Shown in pieces: positions 1 through 9,807 of a stretch of 64,000 nt of DNA. The stretch's first letter is position 1, and the number at the start of each line of letters is the position of its first letter. A program made the translations under genes and the position numbers. This DNA is from Paramecium pentaurelia (lineage: Eukaryota; Ciliophora; Oligohymenophorea; Peniculida; Parameciidae). The stretch is from positions 952,659-1,016,658 of the forward strand of contig CAJJDO010000003.1 in the NCBI GenBank assembly GCA_905183005.1, written 5' to 3'. Below the pieces are notes generated by a model. It made no database searches, was not told the origin of the DNA, and saw nothing but the letters and a program-made list of their open reading frames with translations.

Positions 1-858
1 GGCAATTCTCTCACCTTCTCTTCTTCTTTGAATTCAAATAAGCATACTGAACATCTAATAATAAATATGAATATTTTTACTTATCTTCTGGTATATTATC
101 TTAATCCAATGTTCTTTTTGGTAATTGCTTAATCTATTATTTAGTTAATCCCTTAGGCACATTTCTAATATAATCAGTAATTCTACCCTATCTATTCTTC
201 TAATTCTAAGAGTTATTCATAAGTCATAGCATCTGGATCGATTTCTTAATCCTAGTATTCATGGAAGTTCTCTATTTATTACTAATCTCCTTAGTATAAA
301 TATTGCATTAACTAATATAATTGCTATCTTGTTAAAGGAATATGATTCTATTATTGTTATTATTATTATTATTATTGTTCATCCTTGAGTAAAATTAATA
401 TATACTTCTTAGTTCATATCTTAATTTGAATTATTCTGATACTTCTCTTGCATCTCATCTAATTCTTATTATAATTGGTCTATCTACTCTTTCAATTACT
501 TCTTTTTTGATTTCTACTTTTTTATTTTCTCTTCCAATTAATGAATTTGCATTTCATAAGCTTGATTTGTTTCTTGTAGTTTATTAATTTATTCCATATA
601 AGATTCATTAATCTTTATGCAATCATTTAAATACTTTATATTATTATTGAAGTCTATTGCTTAGAATTTTATTCTTCTTTATTAATTGCATATTCAATTA
701 ATTCAATTGATGCTCATTACTTAATTTCAATTAGAATATATTATCCTATATATTATCAAACTACTTATTACTTATTATTTTATATCATACTAGTTTTACT
801 TTTATATTCTTCTCTCGAATTGGTTGTGTATACCTCTATTCTAATAATTATTAATCAT
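1..858 (-). CDS. RING-H2 finger protein with N-terminal coiled coil (3' end beyond window)
   Basis: Probable E3 ubiquitin ligase. With TAA/TAG as Gln it starts at the ATG 858-856 (MINNYQNRGIHNQFERR) and runs off the left edge. Five tiny introns restore the frame: 746-771, 613-634, 384-405, 165-186 and 55-80. The N-terminal part is Q/K/E-rich coiled coil, with a (TAA)n-encoded polyQ tract near 360-385. Then comes the segment EEQIGNVPKGLTKQQIKQLP, which I associate with ciliate RING proteins, and the start of a RING-H2 finger, KCSVCLFEFKEEEKVRELP, where the first two zinc-binding Cys are visible. The remaining Cys/His ligands would lie left of position 1. Two of the introns end in AAG rather than TAG. 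The RING call is firm; the substrate is unknown. Confidence 0.85.
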
Positions 859-1213
859 TACAGTTCTTATTCTTCTTGTTGTTTTATTTTTAAGTGCTGA
901 GGTTGATCACTTAACAAGCTTTAATTACGAATATTTGCTATCCCATTTAAGCACATTGTACCTGCAATCTAAATTTAATTTCCTTTTAAAAGAGGAGAAC
1001 CTTTTGTTATTTACGGTCTTCTAACTTAAAACTATTTCACTTATTGCAAATTAAGGATACTAGGATTTTACATTAAATTAATTAATAAATAAATAAATGA
1101 GCTTATTATATTATTCTAATAACGCCATTTTGTTGATTCTTAAAGAAGAACAAAATGTTTTAATATGATTTATTTTAATTTATTAGATATGATCTAAAAT
1201 ATTATAAAATATA
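859..1213. other. Intergenic spacer with a hairpin
   Basis: This 355-bp gap lies between the start of the RING gene and the stop of the next minus-strand gene. I see no convincing gene. It is less AT-rich in its left half (about 890-1030), which may be the RING-gene promoter, and it holds a near-perfect inverted repeat at 1126-1157 (separate entry). Confidence 0.5.
1126..1157. repeat. Interrupted hairpin (9 bp + 5 bp stem)
   Basis: The arm CATTTTGTT (1126-1134) is exactly complementary to AACAAAATG (1149-1157). Inside it TTCTT (1137-1141) pairs with AAGAA (1143-1147) around a single A, with a GA/G internal mismatch. It lies 57 bp downstream of the stop of the 1214-1837 gene and about 270 bp upstream of the RING gene. 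A 3'-end element, a small RNA or chance are all possible. Confidence 0.5.
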
Positions 1214-1837
1214 TCAATAACTAATTTTTGTATCAATCACTCTATAAATTGTAGACTCAGGTGATTCTATGATTTCCAAAACAAAGTCATGTATCTAATC
1301 TTATTCAATAATCAACTTTTCTAGTAACTAAATCATTTATAAAATATTAATTACTTTTTGATATTCGATTTGCATATATTCAACATTGTCCCAGACCATT
1401 GGAAATGGAAAGAAGGAAGGATTATCAAAAATTAATAATTGTATTATATTTGTTGTACCTTCTAGTGAAGCATCTCTTATGTTAATTTATATTTGTAACG
1501 TTTTTTGTAATCCTTATATTTACAAATTATTTGCTATGACTTCTTTATATGAAAAAGATTTGAATTTATTGTAAAATATGAAACCTTCTTCAATTTAAGT
1601 AGGATAAATACTTTATACTTACCCTTAAATTACAATTATACTCTCTTTAACTTATTTCTATATCAGATTAATTAAAGGAACATATTAAAAATTTTCATAT
1701 TTTTTCTTTATTTATGTAACTATATAATATTATAAATGAATATTTACATGATCCTATTGTTATTTATTAAAAGTTCTCCTATTAAAAATCTACCTTAGAA
1801 AATGTTTGATTAATTTCTTCAAAATGTTAAACATCAT
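1214..1837 (-). CDS. Hypothetical protein, 207 aa
   Basis: A single uninterrupted ciliate-code frame begins at ATG 1837-1835 (MMFNILKKLIKHFLRQ) and ends at TGA (1216-1214). An in-frame TGA lies just upstream of the start; a second ATG is the next codon. The protein is basic and hydrophobic at the N-terminus, then mixed, with a C-terminal segment LLEKLIIEQDQIHDFVLEI that looks helical. I recognise no domain. It sits tail-to-head with the neighbouring minus-strand genes, 70 bp from the telomeric OB gene. The coding character rests on 208 consecutive codons with normal Gln (TAA/TAG) use and no TGA; identity is unknown. Confidence 0.6.
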
Positions 1838-1906
1838 AACAAAAATTAGATAACATCATGATATTTGATTTATCAGTGATTAAAATCTCATTTTAATTTG
1901 AACTAA

Positions 1907-2606
1907 TCATATTTAAATATGAAATTACATTTATATATTTCTTATCTTAATGACTGCTCCTTCTTGAATTTCTAAATCAACTAATCCCTTACATAATAAA
2001 GTATATTGATTGTCTTTGGAATCTTTTAATAAAACAGTATTTTCATCCTTCAATTCTTATATTTTAAATAATCCATCAAAAATAGTATTTGTAGAACCAT
2101 ACCAATATAAATTAAGTACTAAATAGATAAATTAACTTACAGCTGTTTTATGATAAATATGATTAACTATAAGTTGAGAGTTTTTATATAAATTCCAATT
2201 CTTCATTGGAGGGTTCTGAGCTATCATTAGGATTGAATTTTAATTGCAATGTATTTACATCAAATAATAAGAAATATGAAGTCTTGAAACTATTTCTTCT
2301 GCCTTGAGGTTCTCCATTAAATAATTAATATTGATATCTTTTTAAGAAGACAATATCCCCAATTGTATCTAAAGGAGCAGCATCAGAAAGAGATTTAAAG
2401 AAATAAAATAGAGTAAGGTATCCATTATAAGAATCATCCATAATTTTGATCATTTACATGTAATCTCCTTATCCTTGAAGTCTCTTAGGTTTAGATGCAT
2501 CTATAATGAAAGCAAACAATTTTTTTTTTCGTAATTGCTTTTCTGCTTCATCAGTTTAGAGTGCTTCAAGTATGTTTTTTATGGTAACAATTTCTTTTAA
2601 ACTCAT
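1907..2606 (-). CDS. POT1/TEBP-alpha-like telomere end-binding protein, short (225 aa)
   Basis: Probable single-stranded telomeric-DNA-binding protein. It starts at ATG 2606 (MSLKEIVTIKNILEALQ) and has one 22-nt intron at 2119-2140. Around residues 35-130 it has the layout of the Telo_bind OB-fold: IIDASKPKRLQGQGDYMQMI, then KIMDDS, a beta-rich LTLFYFFKSL, TIGDIVFLKRYQYQLFNGE and PQGRRNSFKTSYFLLFD. This matches the POT1/TEBP-alpha pattern, in which IGDIV/GDIVR introduces the strand before the bound DNA. After the intron about 70 residues (ILE/KDSKDNQYTLLCKGLV) could form the end of the fold or part of a second one. POT1 and TEBP-alpha proteins are usually about 450-650 aa with two or more OB folds, so this is unusually short. 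The TGA at 1909-1907 is clean. Alternative: an OB-fold replication protein. Confidence 0.65.
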
Positions 2607-2653
2607 TTAATTTTAAATTATATAATAAAGCGCATTTTAATATAGTATTAATT

Positions 2654-4162
2654 TCAGGCATCACATAATGCAATGTCATTTATTGCAAATTTTCCAGAAG
2701 TCTCTTTCGAAACTCGAAGCAATTTTTCAATTTTCTTTGTTAATATGCATAAGATACTTTTCTACATAAATAGCAATTAGGTGATTTCCTTAAACATTTT
2801 TAAAGACAATCATCACAGATTCCACCATGTTAACAAGGAAGCATAACAATTTAAGGTTAGTTTTCAAAACAAACCTAACATTTTTCTTCATTTTTCACAA
2901 GTCCTGATTCTCTTTCTATAGGAGAATTGATCTATTCAGTCTTAGCCACAAATTCAAAAGCTTTGAGTCTGGCCTTTTAATTTATAACACTGAAATTGCT
3001 ATTAGATGCATGCAATTATTATTTATTTTATTTGTTTGACTCTTATACAAAATCAAAGTAAGTTGAAGATATTTAAATTAATTTTTAAGGTAAAGAAATC
3101 TTAAGAAATTGATAAGGTAATTTTTCTCCTTATATAACTGGGTCCTATTGAATTTCAACATCAAATCCCATGTCTTTTATGAATTATCTATATATTTAAT
3201 GGTTGATATTACATAAGTTAGACTTTACAAATGGCAGTAATTATTATAAGTGAAAAATTATAAGAAATTATTAAGATACATAATAAAGTAGCTTAATTAA
3301 CAGTTTGGAAATTTTTGACTTCCTGATTTTAACAGATGATATAACAAAACCACATAGGGATTCCACTAAATCCACATAAATAAAATGTTAACCAAATACC
3401 ACCTATCAATTATGTTTTAGTTGTCTTCTATTTGTAATAATCTATTAAGGTTTCTCCAATTGATAGGAGAAAGACAAAATGAACAATAAAACATATAACT
3501 AATAAACCCCATGCAATACTAAATGTTGTATACCAACTCCAATAAATAGTGGACTTCCATCTCATGGTTATTAACATCAATTAAAGTACTAATAATATTT
3601 TTACACCTTAAACAAGCTATAAATAAAATGGATATTATATATACAAAGGAGTATTATGTAATAGTCTAATTGATTACAATTTTTCTAATATTAATAACTA
3701 CTGATCTAATGAAATAATATGCCATAATAACATAACTAAAATATTGTATATCTATTTCAGAATATGTGAAGTTGATGAGAATTACAGTTTTGAAAATAGT
3801 TGCCAGAAATGTGTCCATCAAAAGATTGCCTACTATAATTTTATATCTATATTATTAGTATAATACTAACTTGATTTTCAGATAGGATAGAGTTGAAATA
3901 ACTATTATGTCAATTATCCAATAAAATACTATCATAATCATAAGTTAATAATCTAACATCAAATAAGTTGTGTAAATCAATATATATGAATTAGTAAATA
4001 TTAATAGTATTAAAAGTTATGATAATCTAGTGGCTGGATTAATGATAATTGATGTTATTTCATTCTAATTTTATATATTTGGTCTAAATAGTTTATTAAA
4101 TATAATATTATAAACCTTGTTTAATTGCTGAAAATAAAATTATTCATTAATTTTTTAATCAT
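2654..4162 (-). CDS. Multi-spanning membrane protein with C-terminal C3HC4 RING finger
   Basis: Probable membrane-anchored E3 ubiquitin ligase. Start at ATG 4162 (MIKKLMNNFIFSNQTRP). A 32-nt intron (4084-4115, GTTTA...TTTAG) joins it to a run of hydrophobic segments, among them LLILLIFTNSYILIYTTYL, IMIVFYWIIDIIVIST, LVICFIVHFVFLLS and IWLTFYLCGFSGIPMWFCYI. A second splice near 3540-3590 is less certain: the frames connect, but the removed piece would be unusually long. The cytosolic tail carries a RING with ligands CQVC, then MLPCQHGGICDDC and CYLCRK. A 23-nt intron follows (ending CAAAG), and the end reads KKIEKLLRVSKETSGKF. The HGGIC form of the RING is typical of a ciliate membrane-RING family. 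The stop is TGA at 2656-2654, only 47 bp from the telomeric gene's start. Confidence 0.75.
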
Positions 4163-4259
4163 CTGAAAACAGTTTATATAGATCTTAATATGTATTAAAA
4201 AAATATCATTCAGTTAAAAATAATATATTAAATAATTTATATTAGTTAACTATCATTTT

Positions 4260-5615
4260 ATGATAGAGATATCAATTTCATAAATCAGTTTAAAATAAGC
4301 ATTGGGCAATTGCTAAATAAACATTGGATTTAAATGCGGTACATTTCTTAAATATAATCAGGTGAAAGGAAAGAAATATTGTATTAATAGTTTACATCAA
4401 CTCAAAAAATTATCAAATATTCCTAGCCTCATCAATATGTTTTTGATACCTAAAACACTAAGTTTGTAAATTTCAAATCATTATTATTCTTAGCTCTAAT
4501 TTTATATTGAAACACCTGATGAATAAGGTTACATCAAACTTCTAGGAAGTTCAAAACTGCTTATTAATGATGTATAAGGAAGAGAAGTATCTCATAAAAT
4601 AGAACTTGAACATGGTAATATAATGAATATTGTATTACGATGCACAACAGAAGTACGCAATTCTGCAAAATAAATACCTATTATCAACAATAGGATAGAT
4701 AATTATCATATGATGTCAGTAAACAAATCAGAACCAATCATAAATAAAAAACGATATGGAAGTCCTTAACCAAATAAAAATTAACCCTCTCGTTCACCTT
4801 AACATAAGAAATTACCACCTTAACCGTAACCTCAACCTGTTGTGATGTAATAATAACAATAATTTCTACAATAATAACCATAATAATAATTATTATAACC
4901 TACTAGTAGCAATCTTAGTAAAAGTAGTGCTTCAAGTATAAAACAATAAAAAATATTGGAAGATTATAAATAAGTTATGCAGAACAGTATTCTCGATGAA
5001 AGTGAAGAATTTCAAACTAGTCCAGATCATAGAATTGATCCTCCACAACCTATTATGGAATTTCAAAATAAAAATAGTGTCACTCCAAGATAGAGTTCTA
5101 GATAAATTGATGAAATTTAATTAGCATAGTATAAATAAATGGTAAAAGAATTATCATTACTACTTGATGTTTAATAAGATTGTGATTCAATTGTTTATGC
5201 CGTATAACAATTATTATAGAAATATAGAGCTTAAAATGAATAAATAATGAAAATTTAATGCGATAATTAAATATTATACAGTCAATATAGTAGTTTATAA
5301 TAGCAAAAAAGTCTTATTGAATAAAAATCAGATGAATTTAGGAATTAAGTTAAAGCAAAATTAAAAACATATAAAAGTTTATTTGATGAAAATGTTTAAC
5401 TTAAAAATCAACTTAAAGAGGATCTTTAAAAAATAGTTGATCTTAATATTTAAATTAGAGAATTAAAAGGAGATCAATAAGAAAAATAATTAATAGATTC
5501 AGAAATTTAAACATTAAAACAACAAATAGATAAAGTGGCTTCGAATGTTGATCAAAAATAATATGATTATGCAATATTAACTGAAGAAATTAACTTAATT
5601 CAATTTAATGTATGA
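4260..5615 (+). CDS. C2-like domain plus coiled-coil protein, 451 aa
   Basis: Uninterrupted ciliate-code frame from ATG 4260 (MIEISISQISLKQALGNCQ) to TGA 5613-5615. Residues 1-130 are rich in beta strands and end with LEHGNIMNIVLRCTTEV. The layout resembles a C2 or NT-C2 membrane-binding domain, but I could not identify calcium-binding Asp residues. A Pro/Gln/Ser-rich linker with runs of TAA-encoded Gln (about 4800-4920) follows. The rest is a classic coiled coil (QIRELKGDQQEKQLIDSEI and similar). N-terminal C2-like domain plus coiled coil is common among centrosomal and ciliary scaffold proteins; that role is inference. The start is 98 bp from the divergent RING gene at 4162. Confidence 0.7.
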
Positions 5616-5824
5616 TTTATAATTTATATCATATATCTTATGGTAATAACTCGAAATTTATTCATATTTACAAATTAAGTTTATTTTTCTGTTATAAATG
5701 TTAAAATTATTCTTAAAACTAATTAATTACTGCACAAGTATATTTAGCTTCATCCTAGGATATAATTTAGTTAATGATATTTAATATATTAGATTAAAAA
5801 ATAAACAATAAGATAAAAGTATAA

Positions 5825-6283
5825 TCAATTCAATTTAGATCGTATTTTTCTTGGATTTTAAAATATTTTCTTTCTAAAATCATACTTCTCTTTTATAATG
5901 TCAGTTTGAGTTAGTTATTATATTTTTACATAAGGTAATTATCCAATCGTAGGTCTTAATTTATTTTCTTCTATAACTGACTTTAGATATTCATTCATTT
6001 TAGATTATTTATGCAATTTTGCTGTAGATTTGTAATTATACATCCATTCTATGTTTGTAGGTTATGCTAATTTTCTTTTATGATTTTATAGTAATGACAT
6101 TTTAATATCTGAACTTGTTTTTATTCTGAATTCTTAAGGTTTATCAATTATTAAATCATCTAGTCTTAACTTAGAATAATTTGAGTTGCTAGCCTATTAC
6201 TTATTTCTTTATTCTTCAGAATGTTCAGATTATAAAATGGTCATCTTAAATGGCATGGATAGAGTGTGAACTTTTGTTCGCAT
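5825..6283 (-). CDS. Hypothetical protein, 152 aa
   Basis: Single-exon frame from ATG 6283 (MRTKVHTLSMPFKMTILQS) to TGA 5827-5825. It is hydrophilic and Lys/Gln/Ser-rich, with a C-terminal stretch of basic residues (EKYDFRKKIFQNPRKIRSK). No domain is recognised. It follows the next minus-strand gene (stop at 6316) by 32 bp, so the two might be read as one unit, but the TGA between them is in frame and no intron rescues it. The codon use matches neighbouring genes. Confidence 0.6.
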
Positions 6284-6315
6284 AATTATTATTAGGTCAA
6301 TTAATTATATAATAC

Positions 6316-6848
6316 TCAATTAAGATCCAAATATTTATTAATGTATGAATCACTATAGGTACTCTCTTCTTAATCATATTCTTCCATTATATTCCGAATG
6401 AGAGGTCTGTTATGAAATATTTTTAATCCTGATCCATGATGATCTAATTATTGTTAATACTTAATATAACTATCCTGAGTATCTGATAATATCTCAGCAC
6501 ATTATTCTTGTTATTGTTTGTATTCAGCTATAATAGAAATAACTTAATACCAAATTTTAGGGTCAGTTGATCATGCTAAATCTATTTTAACTCATTATGA
6601 AGTTTAGGATTTACTTAATGTATTTCATGCATTAAATTCAATTTCTTAACTCTATGAATATTCTAATATATTTTCTATTCCTAATCTAATCGGAGTTTGT
6701 GTATTGATTTTACTATTGGAATCTTTTAAGTGATTGACTCCAAGCAATGTCTAAATGATTTTTTATGGCTGTAGTTTACACGTTACAAAGGAGGGCAATT
6801 TTCCTTTATTTCCTGCAGACACTATGAAAATATTCCTCCTGGGATCAT
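6316..6848 (-). CDS. Hypothetical coiled-coil protein, 169 aa
   Basis: Start at ATG 6848 (MIPGGIFSQCLQEIKENCP). A single 23-nt intron (6528-6550, GTATTAAG...TTATAG) joins QLTLKF to AEYKQQQEQCAEIL. The central region is helical and charged (IHRVKKLNLMHEIHQVNP, HNELKQIQHDQLTLKF). The C-terminus is acidic (IMEEYDQEESTYSDSY) and ends at TGA 6318-6316. No family is recognised. It is a compact neighbour of the 5825-6283 gene on the same strand, with a long AT-rich gap upstream. Confidence 0.65.
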
Positions 6849-7844
6849 TAATTTTAATTAATATTCGTTAAAAATACTTTAATTTATACACATCAATGTT
6901 TTGTATTCTAATAGATTTTTATTGCGCCAAATTTTTTATTTAATCTTTAGATGATCTCTTAAAAATCCAATTTCCAAAGGTTTTGATCAATTTTCCAACA
7001 ACTTATTCAGTTTATTAATAATATAATATGAAAATTCATTTAAGAATATTTTTAGAAATATTAACTGACGATAGTCTTTTTTTCATAATAATTTTAATAT
7101 TTTGGTCTTATTTTTCGATTTAATCATAAAATTAAATATAATTGTAAAATAAAAAAAAAGATTATCATAACAGTTTATCTGAATTATAACTTTAAAATGA
7201 TGACCAAAAGGTTTTTAAATAATGAAAGATTTTGATGATTTAGAATTGTTTAAAATTCATATACCTATTATTTGAAGTAACCATAATTAAAAATAAGTAA
7301 TTATCTAAAAAGAATAGAATGGATTTCTTTTAAGTATAATTTTTGTTCCTCAAATATATATAAGTTTGTTTTGATTTTTAATCATTTAGTGAATTTTTTA
7401 GAATTGAAATTATATTTAGAGATAGTTTTTATTCAAAATATTAAATTTTCATGAATAGATATGACATATAAAAATAAAATTATGTATTTCATTTAATTAT
7501 TGTAATAGAAATTAATTCATTCTGATTTATTCTATAAAACTTTTTAATATGAAACACCTTCTTATGAATAAAATTATGAGAATATAAAATTTCTTAATTT
7601 ATTACTATAGTATAAAAGATGACAGAATTTTTTTAATATTCCTTATCAAGCAAAATATGATGAGAAACTATTAGTTAAAATAATTATATTTAATTTTAAT
7701 TTACCATTTCATCAAATGATTAGTATATAAAATGATAATAGACTTCTTTACAACCATCATTTTTATATTAATAAATAATAATAATTCTAATTAAATTAGT
7801 ATTATTTGCATTTGTGCTCAAATTTAATAATTTAATTAATTATA
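6849..7844. other. AT-rich intergenic region with one weak small ORF
   Basis: This ~1-kb gap separates divergent genes and presumably holds both promoters. It is extremely AT-rich with many homopolymers. A 65-codon plus-strand frame at 7028-7225 (MKIHLRIFLEILTDDSLF, then the hydrophobic FIIILIFWSYFS and a Gln-rich tail) could be a tiny membrane protein. With only TGA as stop, frames of this size also arise by chance. Confidence 0.4.
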
Positions 7845-9784
7845 ATGCATCAATAATTGCCGCCAGAATAACTAGATCGACTTATTTGTTTAGAAGCTAG
7901 AATTCATAAAAAATCAAAAGAAGAAATCATTTAAGAGTAATTTTTATAGATGGAAAGTGAGAAACAAACAGATGAAAATGATCGTAATAAACAGAATATG
8001 GATTCTAATAAAAAGTCTGATGACTTAAAATGTTCATAAAACAGTGAAAATTCTCCTTAGAAATTATTTACTTCATAAAATTTGAGTCCTGTATAAAAGA
8101 AAAGTATAATAACTAAGAAACATTCATAGTAGAAAAAAAAGAAAAAGACTAAAGAAGGATAATAAAAAGATGTATATTGATTGAAAAAATTCATAGATCA
8201 CTCAGTATTTGTAGTATTAAAAAAAGTAATAAAAAGCAAAGAAGTGTGAATAAAAATTAATGGAATATTCAATATAAGATTCTCCATTTAAAAATAAAAG
8301 TCCATTACCTAGTGATCCAGTATTAGAAAAATAACTAAAAGAAAAATAAAATTAAGTAGCAATTTCTGAAATAAAAATAAAAGAATTAGAAACTCATAAC
8401 TCTGAACTTCGTGAAACTATATCAGTATGTATATATATAATATATTTTTAGTCATTAACTGAATAGTAATTAAGAATTTAGGATGTAGTAAAATAATTTG
8501 CTATAGAGAATGAAAAACTTAAAAAATAATAATTATAAATCTAATTGCAAACAAATAGAGTTAGATTAGGTGAATATGTAGTTTAGAGAGAGAAAACAGC
8601 TTTAGTTGATGTTTGGATTGATGGATAAGAATTGAGGGAAGCAAAAGAATAGTCAAAAAGATTGGAAATTTTAAAAGCAGAATATGAAAATAAAAAGAAA
8701 AACTCAAAAAATAAAGAAGAATAAGAAATGAGAACTCTCAATGTTAAATTAAACTTTTTAATAAAAGAGGAATAATAATTATAAGAAACAGTTGATAGAT
8801 TAGAAACAGAAAAGAATTTACATATCAAATAATTAAAAAGAGTATATGAAGAAGAACATGCTAGATTTACAAAAAATAATGATTATCCATTAATAGGTGA
8901 AAGATATTAAGTTCTAAGTTTATTAGGAAAAGGTGGTTTTAGTGAAGTTTATAAAGTAATATATTTTATATAAATTAGGCATATGATCTTTAAGAATTAA
9001 GAGAAGTAGCATGTAAAATTCATTAACTAAATTCTAATTGGTCAGATCATGCAAAACAAAATTATATTAGACATGCTATTAGAGAAAATAGGGTTCATAA
9101 AGAATTAAATCATCCTCATATTGTAAAATTATATGATTCTGTTGAAATTGATAAATCTTCATTTTGTACAGTCTTAGAATTATGTGATGGTCCAGATCTC
9201 GCTTATTATATTAAAAAATACAAATGTTTTCCAGAAAAGGAAGCAAAATTGTTAATAGGATAAATAATCTCAGCTATTAAATATTTAAATAATCATAAGA
9301 ATAAGATTATTCATTATGATTTAAAACCATAAAATATTTTATTTCATTTAAATGAACTAAAAATTTCAGATTTTGGATTATGTAAAGTCTTAGAAGATGA
9401 TAATTCAAAATTATAACTCACTTCTTAAGGAGTGGGTACATATTGGTATTTACCTCCAGAATGTTTTCATATGGGTGATTAACCTCCAAATATTTCTAGC
9501 AAAGTTGATATTTGGAGTATTGGAGTTATATTTTTTGAAATGTTATTTGGTTAAAAACCATTCGGTTAAGGGGTGAGCCAAGAGAAGATATTGAAAGAAT
9601 AAGTAATATTTTATTAGAGTTTTAGATTATTGTAAAATCTCAATCTGTGACTTTCCCTTAGAAACCAATAATTTCAAATGAATGCAAAGAATTCATTAGA
9701 GGTTGTTTAGCCTATAATTAAATAGATCGTTTGGATGTACATTAGGCTTCTAATCATTCATACTTTTAGAAAAAATTAAATTGA
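7845..9784 (+). CDS. TLK: Tousled-like protein kinase
   Basis: Nuclear Ser/Thr kinase of the Tousled-like family, which in other eukaryotes phosphorylates the histone chaperone ASF1. Start at ATG 7845 (MHQQLPPEQLDRLICLEARI). Introns are at 8172-8196, 8425-8451, 8956-8978 and 9603-9625. The first ~300 residues are Ser/Lys-rich, then coiled coil, as expected for TLK oligomerisation. The kinase domain has GKGGFSEVYKAYDL, VACKIHQL for the catalytic Lys, IIHYDLKPQNILF in the catalytic loop (the Tousled family has HYD where most kinases have HRD), SDFGLCK, and GVGTYWYLPPECF in the activation segment, diagnostic of TLKs. The 27-nt intron is 3n and stopless. The stop TGA is at 9782-9784, 23 bp from the convergent kinase. 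ASF1 itself lies at 49.4 kb. Confidence 0.93.
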
Positions 9785-9807
9785 TTATATTTAAATTATA
9801 AGAAATT

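Noticed and set aside
360..385. TTATTATT... run considered as a possible CRISPR-like or satellite repeat
   Set aside because: It is a simple triplet repeat encoding Gln on the minus strand within the RING gene. No spacers are present.
1386..1574. Plus-strand 62-codon frame in standard code
   Set aside because: Antisense to a 207-codon ciliate-code gene (1214-1837) that has normal codon use and stop.
4197..4203. Apparent +1 frameshift at an A7/T7 run at the start of the membrane RING gene
   Set aside because: A 32-nt GT...TAG intron at 4084-4115 with an ATG at 4162 gives a clean frame, so no frameshift is needed.
9758..9807. Overlap of the 3' ends of the TLK gene and the convergent kinase
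   Set aside because: A 25-nt intron at 9889-9913 moves the kinase stop to 9808, leaving a 23-bp gap.
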